Shown here: one piece after another, positions 48,449-56,972 of the stretch
Layout: each line of letters begins with the position of its first letter
Position numbering within the stretch: the stretch's first letter is position 1
Origin: an uncultured Granulosicoccus sp.
Lineage (GTDB): Bacteria > Pseudomonadota > Gammaproteobacteria > Granulosicoccales > Granulosicoccaceae
Length of the DNA stretch: 64,000 nucleotides
Assembly (NCBI GenBank): GCA_947495035.1
Contig: CANLXI010000014.1
Coordinates: forward strand, 112,976 to 176,975
Reading direction: 5' to 3'
The notes under the pieces: generated by a model
Seen by the model: the letters and a program-made list of their open reading frames with translations, nothing else
The model's database searches: none
Told to the model about the DNA's origin: nothing
Position numbers and translations under genes: made by a program

Positions 48449-49582
48449 TCAAACGCAATCGGCCAGTGCCGTGGCGAGTCCACGCAGCATGCTCGGATAC
48501 AGCTCTGGCCCACTGTCGATGCCGAAGCCCAGTGGATCGATCTCGCTCGACCGCGCTTCGGTGCCATCGAGTACGGTTGCCACCACACCGGGATTGAACT
48601 GAGGCTCTGCCAATACGCAGGAGACACTGGCCTGCTTGACGCGATCCTGAATCTGCTGAATGCGTGCAGGACCCGGTTTGGAAGCATCACCAAGCGCGAT
48701 GGCGCCGGAGGCCGGGAAATCGAAGGCGCTTTCGAAGTACTGGTAAGCATCGTGGAAAACGATGAAGCTCTGGCCTCGTGCACCAGCCAGGATCGACTCC
48801 ACGTCTGATCTCGCCGATTGAATCTCGGCCTTGCCAGACTTGGCATTGGCTGCATAAATGGCTGCGTTTTCCGGATCGGCGCTGGATAGTTCATCTGCAA
48901 TGGTATCGAGCCAGATCAGTGCATTGGCAGGGTCAAGCCAGGCATGAGGATCGCGCTCGTCGTGAGAACTGTCTGAGTGTTTGTCGTGATGTTGGTCTTC
49001 GTTGTGTGCTTCGTTGTGTGCTTCGTTGTGTGCTTCGTTGTGTGCTTCGTCGTGTGCTTCGTCGTGTGCTTCGTCGTGTGCTTCGTCGTGTGCTTCGTCG
49101 TGTGCTTCGTCGTTCGGTTGGTGGTCAGATTCATCATGCGCCTCGGTGTGGTTTTCACCTTGGTTTTCGTCGTGTTCTTCGTCGAGGTCGTCGCCATGTT
49201 CGTCGTCGTGATGATGAGCCTCGAACAGCGCGTTTTCCCGTCTTGCCAGGATCGTGTTCCCGGGAATCTCCAGCATTTCCACATGACTGGCATCGGGAGA
49301 CAGCGTGTCGATGGTTTCCGCAAGCCAGGGCGTCAATGCAGGACTGACCCAGAAGACAATGTCAGCTTCTTGCAGGGCCTGTGCTTCTGATGGACGCATC
49401 GAATAGCCGTGGGGCGATGCACCCTGAGAAACGATCAGCTTCGGTTCGCCCAGTGAGCCCATCACCTGCGAGACCAGAGAATGTACCGGGGCAATATCCA
49501 CGGCCACAACGGGTACAGCGGCGCGGCTGACACTGGAGGTAGCGAGCACTGCCAGTACCAGAGGGAAAACGGTCTTGATCAT
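48449..49582 (-). CDS. znuA: Zinc ABC transporter substrate-binding protein ZnuA-like, with expanded His/Asp repeat
   Basis: A periplasmic cluster A-I metal-binding protein. From ATG 49582 it has 377 residues and a signal peptide (IKTVFPLVLAVLATSSVSRA). Zinc ligands are likely His58 (SPHGYSMRPS), His213 (DPHAWLDP) and the His in FIVFHDAYQYF. Between them, residues ~122-208 form a very long His/Asp/Glu loop, including nine tandem 4-residue units (five EAHD, four EAHN). ZnuA proteins usually have a shorter loop of 20-40 residues. The genes for the permease and ATPase (znuB, znuC) are not nearby. A palindrome that may be a Zur site lies 47 bases upstream. Confidence 0.93.
   Translation of the reverse strand: MIKTVFPLVLAVLATSSVSRAAVPVVAVDIAPVHSLVSQVMGSLGEPKLIVSQGASPHGYSMRPSEAQALQEADIVFWVSPALTPWLAETIDTLSPDASHVEMLEIPGNTILARRENALFEAHHHDDEHGDDLDEEHDENQGENHTEAHDESDHQPNDEAHDEAHDEAHDEAHDEAHDEAHNEAHNEAHNEAHNEDQHHDKHSDSSHDERDPHAWLDPANALIWLDTIADELSSADPENAAIYAANAKSGKAEIQSARSDVESILAGARGQSFIVFHDAYQYFESAFDFPASGAIALGDASKPGPARIQQIQDRVKQASVSCVLAEPQFNPGVVATVLDGTEARSSEIDPLGFGIDSGPELYPSMLRGLATALADCV
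49001..49108. repeat. 12-bp tandem repeat inside znuA
   Basis: Nine near-identical 12-base units encode EAHD/EAHN. The unit on the plus strand is TTCGTCGTGTGC or TTCGTTGTGTGC; the one-base difference produces Asp versus Asn. Units of each type are clustered (five then four), showing stepwise duplication. Length variation between strains would change the metal-binding loop without a frameshift. Confidence 0.9.
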
Positions 49583-49628
49583 CGGTTTTCTGCAATCGTT
49601 CATCAGGAAGCGGTGCAGCATACATTGA

Positions 49629-49640
49629 ATGTTATAACAT
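49629..49640. promoter_or_regulatory. Perfect 12-bp palindrome, candidate Zur operator
   Basis: ATGTTATAACAT is a perfect palindrome, with partly symmetric flanks (TTGA / ATCAA). It resembles gammaproteobacterial Zur/Fur-type boxes built on TGTTATA...TATAACA, although the centre is shorter than the Escherichia coli Zur site. It lies 47 bases before the znuA ATG, where zinc repression of znuA, the COG0523 gene and perhaps the MFS gene would be expected. Confidence 0.55.
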
Positions 49641-49704
49641 ATCAATTTGATGCTGGAGACGATGCTGCACGGGTGTGTTGAACGTTCATCAGGGTGTCGA
49701 GTTT

Positions 49705-49992
49705 GACACCGACGCCGACGCCGATGCCGATGCCGATGCCGATGCCGATGCCGATGCCGATGCCGATGCCGATGCCGATGCCGATGCCGATGCTGATGCT
49801 GATGCTGATGCTGATGCTGATGCTGATGCTGATGCTGATGCTGATGCTGATGCTGATGCTGATGCTGGTGCTGATGCTGGTGCTGGTGCTGGTGCTGATG
49901 CCGGTGCTGATGCCGGTGCTGGTGCTGGTGCTGGTGCTGGTGCTGGTGCTGGTGCTGGTGCTGGTGCCGGTGCCGGTGCCGGTGCTGGTGTG
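49705..49992. repeat. Hexanucleotide tandem array, about 48 units
   Basis: The array has ordered blocks: GACRCC (3 units), GATGCC (11), GATGCT (12), a mixed zone of GATGCT/GGTGCT/GATGCC, then GGTGCT and GGTGCC. Read on the plus strand it sits in an open frame from 49675 to 50169, encoding Asp-Ala then Gly-Ala repeats. The minus strand is also open (49689-50240), encoding Pro-Ala and Ser-Ala repeats after a short hydrophobic stretch. The repeats keep all frames open, so neither reading is proven as a gene; the plus-strand Asp-rich product beside znuA is the more interesting candidate. Confidence 0.85.
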
Positions 49993-50585
49993 ATTTCAGC
50001 TGCGAATGCCAATACGAGTACGGTACACACGGTTTGCGAAGTGCGATGCGCAGCAGGAATCGGGATTGAAGGACCGGTCAGTCCACGGACGTCGTCGAGC
50101 GGGAAATATCTACTCGAATTCAGACGCAAAATAATGCGGCGCAATATAAATTGCAGTGCTGAAATCTGAATATAAATCGTGATCTGGCTCTCAGGGAAAA
50201 TATGACTACGTGCATGCAAAAGACCTGTCAAATCCATCAATAACAGGTGTTTGGCGTAAATACAACAAGTTTCATGGATTTATGGATAGCTTTCCGGCTG
50301 GTTATCATATCCGGATCTTCATGAATCACGTCGTGAAATTGCGTGGTTTTTACAAATTTGTCCCGTAGAATCCGCTCCAGCAACAAATCGTGTTGCAGTG
50401 CATTATCAACGGAATTACCCCGATCAAATCTATTCGATATTAATAGACCACTCGTCGCGAGAGGATTTTCAAGGCGTGAGGTTTTCGATAATTACATCAA
50501 CAGGTGACGTTCAACATCAGGTGGCCCCAGACGGAGTCTTCCCCTGACAACAGACATCATCGAATGAGAGTTCAGAAGACACACC
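49993..50585. other. Non-coding AT-richer region before the GH16 gene
   Basis: About 590 bases without a convincing gene. It contains the promoter and a long leader of the glycoside hydrolase gene. No known element was recognised. Confidence 0.4.
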
Positions 50586-51662
50586 ATGACTATCAAGTAT
50601 TTCGCGAAGAAGTCCCTTTTATCCATCGCCATGACGGGACTGATGTCACCCATGGCCTTCGCTCAGGATGTGTCAGTGGACACCTTTGTTGGTGATGTGG
50701 ATGCTGCCAGCGTCGAGAGTCTGATCGACCCGGCCACGTATGACTATCCTGAGGCCACACAGATCAGCGGTTACGAGCTGGTTTTCAGTGATGAATTCAA
50801 CGGCACGGCACTGAATCCCTATCGCTGGAATTCACAGCTTCGCTGGGACGGCGAATTCAACGGAGAGCGTTACGAATATCGTGTCATCAACGGTGAAGAC
50901 CAGCTGTACGTGAATGTACTCAGCGAGGATCAGGAACACCAGAATGAAATCGTATCGGTATACAACCCGTTTCAGTTCGATGGTTCCACACTTGCCATTC
51001 GTGCCGCCAAGAACCCGCTGCAGACAACGACGAACAAGCGTACCTGGGGTTCACTGGACGAAATAGCCGCGCAGCAGACCTTCCTCTCGGGCGCCATTTC
51101 CACCCATGAAAAGTTCAGTCAGAAATTCGGATACTTCGAAGCACGCATCAAGATTCCCAGTGCCACCGGTACTTTCCCGGCTTTCTGGCTATTGCATGAC
51201 AAACAGGCCGATGAAGGTACACAGCGTACGGAAATCGACATCATGGAAAATCTGGGTCATGCCCCTTGGTATGTCTACAACTCCTTCCATTATTTCAAGA
51301 ACGTGAGTTCCTCCTACTTCGGCGATGCTAACTTCATCAAGCCCGAGCCCAGTGGTCAGGTTTACACCGGAACCGATTACAGTGAGGAGTTTCATACCTA
51401 CGCTGTGAAGTGGACCCCCGGTAGCGTGGTCTGGTACATCGACGGCGTGCAGATGAGTGAAATGCTCAATGACGAAGCCGATTTCGAAGAACTGTATGTG
51501 ATTCTGAATCTGGCCATGGGTGGCAACTGGACCAATTTTCCAACCACTGCCGGTGGCCTGGGGCGTGATTCCAATGCTCGATTCCCGAACGCCAACGATC
51601 TGATCGAGTTCGATAATCCGGCACTCGAAATCGATTATGTGCGCTTCTACAAGGCGCAGTAA
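50586..51662 (+). CDS. Secreted glycoside hydrolase family 16 protein
   Basis: A 358-residue exported enzyme. A signal peptide (FAKKSLLSIAMTGLMSPMAFA) precedes an acidic ~30-residue linker and a GH16 beta-jelly-roll domain (residues ~62-357). The catalytic motif is EIDIMEN, with nucleophile Glu216, assisting Asp218 and acid/base Glu221. The GH16 family cleaves beta-1,3/1,4-glucans, laminarin, agar or carrageenan. The motif without an extra residue (ExDxxE) points to the laminarinase/lichenase or agarase-like branches, but substrate cannot be fixed. A marine polysaccharide is plausible. Confidence 0.93.
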   Translation: MTIKYFAKKSLLSIAMTGLMSPMAFAQDVSVDTFVGDVDAASVESLIDPATYDYPEATQISGYELVFSDEFNGTALNPYRWNSQLRWDGEFNGERYEYRVINGEDQLYVNVLSEDQEHQNEIVSVYNPFQFDGSTLAIRAAKNPLQTTTNKRTWGSLDEIAAQQTFLSGAISTHEKFSQKFGYFEARIKIPSATGTFPAFWLLHDKQADEGTQRTEIDIMENLGHAPWYVYNSFHYFKNVSSSYFGDANFIKPEPSGQVYTGTDYSEEFHTYAVKWTPGSVVWYIDGVQMSEMLNDEADFEELYVILNLAMGGNWTNFPTTAGGLGRDSNARFPNANDLIEFDNPALEIDYVRFYKAQ

Positions 51663-51677
51663 CTTCCACTCCTGATT

Positions 51678-51710
51678 TGTCAGGGGCCTTGAACAAACGG
51701 GCCTCTGACA
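51678..51710 (+). terminator. Hairpin after the GH16 gene
   Basis: TGTCAGGGGCC (51678-51688) pairs with GGCCTCTGACA (51700-51710) through one G-T wobble, starting 16 bases after the stop. The loop is about 11 bases. No T-run follows, so it is a probable but not classical terminator. Confidence 0.6.
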
Positions 51711-51832
51711 GTCAAAAGTACCGACCTTGAGACCATCGGCTCTGATTTTTCATCGGGTATTCGCCAAGGCACATGGACCTGCCATGCCGAATTGAATTCG
51801 CCTGACTACTCGAATTTTCCAGAAGAAACATC

Positions 51833-52315
51833 GTGAAACTCCGGTTTGTCATGTTCATTGCGCTCTTGTCTCTTTCTGCTTGCAGCGCTGACAATGATGA
51901 TGCGCCCGCGGAACAGAGACTGCTGGACCGCACCTGGTTACTGGTGCGCTATACGCAGCTAAATGGCAATGAGGTGGATATCGTCACGGGAAGCCAGTTT
52001 CGGTTTCAGGCATCTGCCGATACGGGGGAAGTGACCGCGCAGCTCGATTGCAATGTGTCCTCGGGTGGGTCTTATCAGCTCGGAGATGGGTTCATCGCGT
52101 TGCAATTCGGTCCGTTCACAGAGCTGGATTGTCCTGTTGCGTCTGAGGATGGGCATGCTGAACAACTGTCCTCGATACAGAGTCTGGCTTTCCAGAGTGG
52201 CGTGCAAGACGGCGGCGATGGCAAGCTGATGGTGGAAATGCACGAGCACGGGCTGGTTCTTGTAGCGCCCAACGGCCGATGGCTTGCGTTTACCGAGCTG
52301 ATGGATCAGGACTGA
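51833..52315 (+). CDS. Lipoprotein with META-like (HslJ-type) domain
   Basis: A 160-residue lipoprotein starting at GTG 51833 with AGAAGAAA upstream. The signal segment FVMFIALLSLSAC ends in the lipobox LSAC. The mature part has RTWLLVRYTQLNGNEV, and the remaining fold has two cysteines and the pattern FQASADTGEVTAQLDCNVSSGGSY, resembling META/HslJ domains (small cell-envelope stress proteins). The exact function is unknown. It follows the GH16 gene after a terminator-like hairpin, so it is probably a separate unit. Confidence 0.75.
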   Translation: MKLRFVMFIALLSLSACSADNDDAPAEQRLLDRTWLLVRYTQLNGNEVDIVTGSQFRFQASADTGEVTAQLDCNVSSGGSYQLGDGFIALQFGPFTELDCPVASEDGHAEQLSSIQSLAFQSGVQDGGDGKLMVEMHEHGLVLVAPNGRWLAFTELMDQD

Positions 52316-52330
52316 TCAGCATGCGGCATG

Positions 52331-52362
52331 ATTGGCAAGACTCCGCATTGGCAAGACTCCGC
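52331..52362. repeat. Perfect 16-bp tandem duplication
   Basis: ATTGGCAAGACTCCGC occurs twice in direct succession, between the convergent lipoprotein and MFS genes. It looks like a replication-slippage duplication. Confidence 0.85.
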
Positions 52363-52410
52363 CGTTGAATTGCCGCAGTGGCAGAGCGAGAATATCGAGT
52401 CAGAAAGTGA

Positions 52411-53679
52411 TCACTCCTGAGTGCTACCGGCCTCCTCCTGATAGGTAGTGGACAATTCTGCCCCCTGAAAGGATGATGGTACAAAGGGTATCTGTTCGTC
52501 ACTGGGCAGGGGCGCGCGTTGGCGCATTCGCCAGATGGCAAACAAAACGAAAGAGGCATGGCAGCTTGCCAGCCACAGGAAGAAACCGGCCGGCCCGAAC
52601 AGACCCAGTGCGGTACCGGTGACGATGGGCCCGATTACCGACCCGGCTCCCAGGATCAAAACCAGACTACTGCTTGCCCCGACCATCTGCTCCGGCTTCA
52701 GGTAGCTATTGGTATAGGCCAGCGACAGAGAGTGTATGGACAGGGTAAGCCCGCCTGTCAAAATGATCACGATGATGGAATAGCCGCTGTCTACCGACTT
52801 GATGCCTGTCGCGGTCAATGAAGCCAGCACAGCGAGGGCGGCTACGACGGCCATGACGATACGTCTGTCGAAGCGATCTGACAGCTTGCCGATGGGCCAC
52901 TGCAAGAGCGCTGCACCGATGGTCAGCAATGCCACGAACAGGGCTGTATCAGGCACCGAGAAGCCAGCGCTACGCGCATAGACGGCAGCCATACCGAAGA
53001 CCGTGCCATTGGCGAGTCCGGCGATGAACATGCCGAAGACGCCCAGAGGAGATGCCATGACCACTTCGCGCAGGGAAATGGAAGCATCGGCCTCGACATT
53101 CGGTAACGGGGTCGAGCGCAACAGCAAGGGTACAACGGCAAGCGAGATGAGAATGGAGACCAACATGTACAGCGTTGCCTCTTCACTGCTTGCCAGATTG
53201 AGCAGCATCTGACTGGCTGCCACCCCACCGAAGGATACTGCCATGTACAGCGCCAGAATCTGACCGCGAGTTTCCTCCGGTGCGCGATTGTTCAACCAGC
53301 TTTCCGCAACCACCAGAATTCCCGCGTAACAGAAACCGGTGATACAGCGTATGGCCCACCAAGCAAGTTCATCCACAAACAGTGCATGCAGCAGGATGGA
53401 CACGGATGCAATGGCAGACATGGCCGCAAACACCCGAACATGCCCCACCAGACGTACTGCCCTTGGCGTCCACAGGGAGCCTGCCAGCAAGCCGACAAAG
53501 AAACCCGACATGATCAGACCGATGGTGGCCGGCGGAAACCCCTCGGCCTCTGCCCGAATGCCCAACAGGCTTCCCTGCAAACCATTGGCGACCATGAGCA
53601 AGCCGATACCGAACAACAGGGTCCATACCGCACGCAGCGTGAACAGGAGCGTAGGTTCTGACGAACGTGAGGTAGGCAT
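52411..53679 (-). CDS. MFS transporter, YcaD-like
   Basis: A 422-residue inner-membrane protein with 12 predicted helices. It has long hydrophobic segments throughout, a conserved ESWLNNRAPEETRGQILALYM loop after helix 5 and IGKLSDRFDRR in the central loop (the MFS signature between helices 8 and 9). The ESWL-N-x-R-x-x-x-x-RG pattern is characteristic of the YcaD/UMF-type branch. The substrate is unknown. It is the last gene of the conserved chromosomal region before the accessory segment. Confidence 0.87.
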   Translation of the reverse strand: MPTSRSSEPTLLFTLRAVWTLLFGIGLLMVANGLQGSLLGIRAEAEGFPPATIGLIMSGFFVGLLAGSLWTPRAVRLVGHVRVFAAMSAIASVSILLHALFVDELAWWAIRCITGFCYAGILVVAESWLNNRAPEETRGQILALYMAVSFGGVAASQMLLNLASSEEATLYMLVSILISLAVVPLLLRSTPLPNVEADASISLREVVMASPLGVFGMFIAGLANGTVFGMAAVYARSAGFSVPDTALFVALLTIGAALLQWPIGKLSDRFDRRIVMAVVAALAVLASLTATGIKSVDSGYSIIVIILTGGLTLSIHSLSLAYTNSYLKPEQMVGASSSLVLILGAGSVIGPIVTGTALGLFGPAGFFLWLASCHASFVLFAIWRMRQRAPLPSDEQIPFVPSSFQGAELSTTYQEEAGSTQE

Positions 53680-54231
53680 GCGATGGATTTGCGATGGGGT
53701 GAGCCGGTAAGTCTTGCATGGTAATCACTCTGGCTCACGAAGTACTGATGCCAGGCGAATCATCTGACGGATATGGGTGGAAGCATTGCTTCAGGTTGAG
53801 CTGTGACTCGCCTTGATCAGGTTCGCCATCAGTTGGTTGTATTACTCCGGAACCTGGCGAATCGACACTCAGTGATGTTATCAAGAGAGCATTGCTGCAA
53901 AGTCATCATGTAGTACGGTTCCTTACCTGCGTTACGAGAATCCGCAACAATGACTACACTACGAGAATCATCCGTATTGCGATACGAATGAGTGTTTACG
54001 TATTGAGGGATTTGTGGTGTAGCCATGGGGTTGGCTTAATACGGCTGAGTGGGTGCATGCGGTGCATACTTGAGTCAGTCTAATAGTTGTTCGATCCCTA
54101 AAAATGAATTTCCTTCCACGAACGGGGAGTAGAATTCGAATCGACATTAATAAAATTATGATTTTACACTCGGTGAATTGAAATAAGAATTCATGGGGTG
54201 ACACACCATAACGTATATAAAGGAAATACGG
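53680..54231. other. AT-richer transition region
   Basis: 552 bases that mark the change from GC-rich chromosome to accessory DNA. No gene, attI or integrase fragment was recognised. An AAGGAAATACGG ribosome-binding region lies directly before the HAD gene. Confidence 0.4.
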
Positions 54232-54840
54232 ATGACGCAACGAATAACCCACTTAGTGTTTGATCTTGGCGGAGTCATTGTAGAATTAAATGGCACACCA
54301 ATTTTGGACGCCTGGATATCCGGTGAAACCACATCGGAATTGTTGTGGCGGAAATGGTTGACTTCTGAATCGCCTCGCTCATTTGAGTCAGGGCTGATAG
54401 GAGTGGATGAGTTTGCAGAAAAAATAGTTCGAGAACTATCTTTGGGTGTATCGAAAGAGCAATTTATTGAGCATTTTGCAGGACTCCCTATCGGGCCATA
54501 CCCAGGCGCACTTGAGTTACTACACTCTCTAAAAAATAGATATACGACTTCACTTTTCTCAAATTCAAATGTACTTCATTGGGAACGGAAAATGAATGAA
54601 ATGAAACTGGATGATGCGTTCCATCATAAATTTGCATCTCACCTGATGGGAAAGGTAAAACCTGACTTGGACGCTTTCCAGGAAGTGGAAAGAAAGTTAG
54701 GAGTCCCTTCATCACAAATTTTGTTCTTAGATGATAATCAGCTTAATGTGGACGCGGCAAAATCTGTTGGTTTCATTGCATCAAGGGTGGTTGGTTTTAA
54801 TTCATTGAAAGATGTATTAAAGGAGCGCGGAATTTCGTAG
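54232..54840 (+). CDS. HAD-superfamily hydrolase (YihX-like phosphatase), cassette gene
   Basis: A 202-residue cytosolic HAD phosphatase. Motif I is VFDLGGVIVEL, with the nucleophile Asp and Gly in place of the second Asp, as in YihX-type sugar-phosphate phosphatases. Motif II is TSLFSNSN, the motif III Lys is in KVKPDLDAF, and motif IV is ILFLDDNQLN. The low GC and different codon use from its neighbours indicate transfer. It is followed by an attC-like site, so it is the first recognisable integron cassette. An AAGGAAAT ribosome-binding motif precedes the ATG. Confidence 0.9.
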   Translation: MTQRITHLVFDLGGVIVELNGTPILDAWISGETTSELLWRKWLTSESPRSFESGLIGVDEFAEKIVRELSLGVSKEQFIEHFAGLPIGPYPGALELLHSLKNRYTTSLFSNSNVLHWERKMNEMKLDDAFHHKFASHLMGKVKPDLDAFQEVERKLGVPSSQILFLDDNQLNVDAAKSVGFIASRVVGFNSLKDVLKERGIS

Positions 54841-54928
54841 GCAAGTAGGCACGCACCCTAGGCACAAGGGGTGTAGAGTGGAATGTGAGAAGCATTGCAG
54901 AGGTAAGCTATAGATTTCTCCAACACTG

Positions 54929-55025
54929 ATCGAACAAAACGCTGCAGCTGTCACTTGACAGCATCACGCCTGCGCTGCCGCTCCGCCGCGTTGCTATCAA
55001 GTGCAGCTGAGCGCTGGTGTTCTGC
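54929..55025 (+). other. attC-like recombination site 1
   Basis: An imperfect inverted repeat with attC architecture. The left arm CGCTGCAGCTGTCACTTGA pairs with the complement of the right arm TCAAGTGCAGCTGAGCG; the left arm carries two extra unpaired bases (a G and a T), the typical extrahelical bases. Outer boxes are AAC at 54933-54935 and GTT at 55019-55021. The site lies at the 3' end of the HAD cassette. Confidence 0.75.
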
Positions 55026-55287
55026 CAGTAAGGCATCTTTTCGTAAAGTGGGTTCTCAAGTGTTCGAGCGACTAGTGAGTTGTGAGTCTGTAAACAGGAT
55101 GCCACGAGTAGGAAGATCAGCCAGGATCTGAGCGTTTACCCAATCTGATTCTGCTCCGCACAAGGTTTTTCAGAAGGTCAGTTCAGATCAGATGAGACAT
55201 AAATGTTGTTGTTTGCTTTTTGAGAGCGCGTAAGTATTGTTTCTACCGAAGAAATTTTGAACTGGATATTTAAACTGTATCCAGAAT

Positions 55288-55383
55288 ATGGGATCAGGGT
55301 ATGAGCCTAAACTCTGCAAGTTCTGGGTTTTGGCAGTATCGAGCAATGAGCTTAGAAAGCTATTTCGTACCGGCAGTGTTTAG
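55288..55383 (+). CDS. Possible 31-residue peptide in an otherwise empty cassette
   Basis: Between attC-like sites 1 and 2 there are about 365 bases with no normal gene. The only small frame that ends just before attC site 2 starts at ATG 55288 (MGSGYEPKLCKF). There is no clear ribosome-binding motif. It may be non-coding; cassettes without obvious ORFs are known. Confidence 0.25.
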   Translation: MGSGYEPKLCKFWVLAVSSNELRKLFRTGSV

Positions 55384-55388
55384 CTTTG

Positions 55389-55487
55389 CCAGAACATTAC
55401 ATTGCAGCTGTCATTGGACCCGCCACCGGAACGTGGCTACGCCACAACCCGGCGTCGCCTCCAATGCAGCTGAATGTTTTGTTGGAC
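55389..55487 (+). other. attC-like recombination site 2
   Basis: The left arm ACATTGCAGCTGTCATTGGA (55399-55418) pairs with the complement of the right arm TCCAATGCAGCTGAATGT (55460-55477). The same G and T are left unpaired as in site 1. The R' box GTTGGAC at 55481-55487 matches the consensus GTTRRRY. The central part contains a small hairpin GTGGC-TAC-GCCAC. Site 3 has CTGGC-TAC-GCCAG at the same place, a compensatory change. Confidence 0.82.
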
Positions 55488-55576
55488 ATGCCGGCTACCG
55501 CCGGAGCAAAGCGTCTCTTGACAATCGGTGCTGTCATGGAGTCTGATGTTCTGACCCAAGGATGGGATAAGGATAC

Positions 55577-56806
55577 ATGGAAGCTTCAAGTCGTTATCGA
55601 GTGCAGAACATTGTTCGCTGTTACAAGGAACAGTGGTTGGCAAAACCACTGCCTTTGAAGCACATCAAGGCAATCGAGGCCATTGCCGGTTGCCAAAGTG
55701 AAGAGCGAGGTGTGAGTGCCTATGAATGCAGTCACGAGCAGCGCCACTTGAGTCTGATTGCTCATTCGTGCCGGCACCGTAGTTGTTCATTATGCGCCGC
55801 GCGAAGTCGAGTTAATTGGCTTGAAGAGCAGAAGAAGAGATTATTGGATTGCGCCCACTTTCACTGCGTATTCACACTGCCCCAGGAATACCGGGTGCTG
55901 TGGCAATATAATCAGAAGTGGATGACGGCCACGTTTTTCGATGTGGTGCGCAGCACCCTGATGGATATGATGAAGAACACATCGGGTCATGCAGTGACGC
56001 CCGGTATCTTGATGGCAATGCACACCTGGGGTCGGCAATTGACGTTGCACCCGCATATTCACTGTGTGGTGACAGCAGGAGGGTTGGATGCGCAGAATCA
56101 ATGGAAGGAGACAGGCCAGTTCCTGCTGCCTGGCCGACAAGTGAAGGCACTGTATCGAGGACGATTCCAGGCAAGGATACTCGACGCATTCAAGACAAGG
56201 GAGCTGAAGCTACCGCCCGATCATGGAAAGAGAGAATTCTACACGCTGTACAAGGCCACCTATCGCAAGAGCTGGTGTGTACGAATAGAAGAGCAGTATG
56301 CGCACGGAAACGGGGTTCTGGTCTATCTGTCACGCTACCTGAAGGGAGGTCCCTTGCATCCGTCTCAGATCGTGCGATGTGATGATGACGCGATAGGGTT
56401 CCGGTACAAGGATCATCGAGATAAGCGCATGAAGGTGCTGACGGTGAAGCCAAAGGAGTTCATACGACGGCTGCTGCAACATGTGCCAGAACCAGGACAG
56501 CATATGGTGCGGCATTATGGACTGTATGCGGGGGCGGCAAAGCACAAGAGAGCGCTCTGCCGAGAACACCTGGGAGGGCTACTGGAGTCGATAGGACCAG
56601 ACAAGGCAAAGGCGGAAAGCAGGCTATTGTGCGGTACCTGTGGAGAGTCGCTGAACTGGAAGTGGTCGGTGTATCCGACGAGAAAAAAAGCAAATTCCTA
56701 TGGAGTAGAGTCGGTGGCCGAAACGCCGGGATTATGGCAAGTCCAACAACCAGATGAACCTGTCATTGGACGGGTCAAAAAAAAGATCACTGCACTGAGG
56801 CTATGA
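55577..56806 (+). CDS. IS91-family transposase (HUH/Y1), first copy
   Basis: A 409-residue rolling-circle transposase. It has the N-terminal zinc-finger cysteines (CRHRSCSLCAA), the HUH metal motif in LHPHIHCVVTAGG, the downstream catalytic Tyr region VYLSRYLKGG and a C-terminal part with CGTCGESL. The frame is intact. It lies directly after attC-like site 2, so the element has invaded the cassette array. Its stop codon lies inside a 23-bp perfect inverted repeat. Confidence 0.93.
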   Translation: MEASSRYRVQNIVRCYKEQWLAKPLPLKHIKAIEAIAGCQSEERGVSAYECSHEQRHLSLIAHSCRHRSCSLCAARSRVNWLEEQKKRLLDCAHFHCVFTLPQEYRVLWQYNQKWMTATFFDVVRSTLMDMMKNTSGHAVTPGILMAMHTWGRQLTLHPHIHCVVTAGGLDAQNQWKETGQFLLPGRQVKALYRGRFQARILDAFKTRELKLPPDHGKREFYTLYKATYRKSWCVRIEEQYAHGNGVLVYLSRYLKGGPLHPSQIVRCDDDAIGFRYKDHRDKRMKVLTVKPKEFIRRLLQHVPEPGQHMVRHYGLYAGAAKHKRALCREHLGGLLESIGPDKAKAESRLLCGTCGESLNWKWSVYPTRKKANSYGVESVAETPGLWQVQQPDEPVIGRVKKKITALRL

Positions 56807-56827
56807 TCTTTTTTTTGACCCGTCCAA
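56766..56827. terminator. 23-bp perfect inverted repeat with A8/T8 at the end of the IS91-type element
   Basis: The arms at 56766-56788 and 56805-56827 are exact complements, with a 16-base loop. The arms contain GACGGGTC next to eight A (left) or eight T (right). The structure overlaps the transposase stop codon and would act as a bidirectional intrinsic terminator; it may also be the terminal hairpin of the element. A half attC-like R' box, GTTATGT (56844-56850), follows. Confidence 0.8.
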
Positions 56828-56972
56828 CGCAGGTTATCTAAGCGTTATGTTGCTAATTATGAAAAACAGGCACTGTTACAGTGCGCTAAAATATGTAAGA
56901 TTAAAAAATAGATTTGAATCTGTGTGCTTTGGAAATAGCCATATAGGTTGATCTATAGGTAATACATATCCT

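Noticed and set aside
49001..49108. CRISPR-like short direct repeats
   Set aside because: The 12-bp units are contiguous and coding (EAHD/EAHN in ZnuA); there are no spacers.
49689..50240. A minus-strand frame of 183 codons over the hexanucleotide array
   Set aside because: The repeat keeps all frames open; the product is Pro-Ala/Ser-Ala repeats, and no supporting start or motif was seen.
53680..54231. attI site or integrase remnant at the left border of the cassette region
   Set aside because: A GTTGTTCGAT stretch near 54085 looked suggestive, but there is no matching inverted repeat and no integrase similarity.
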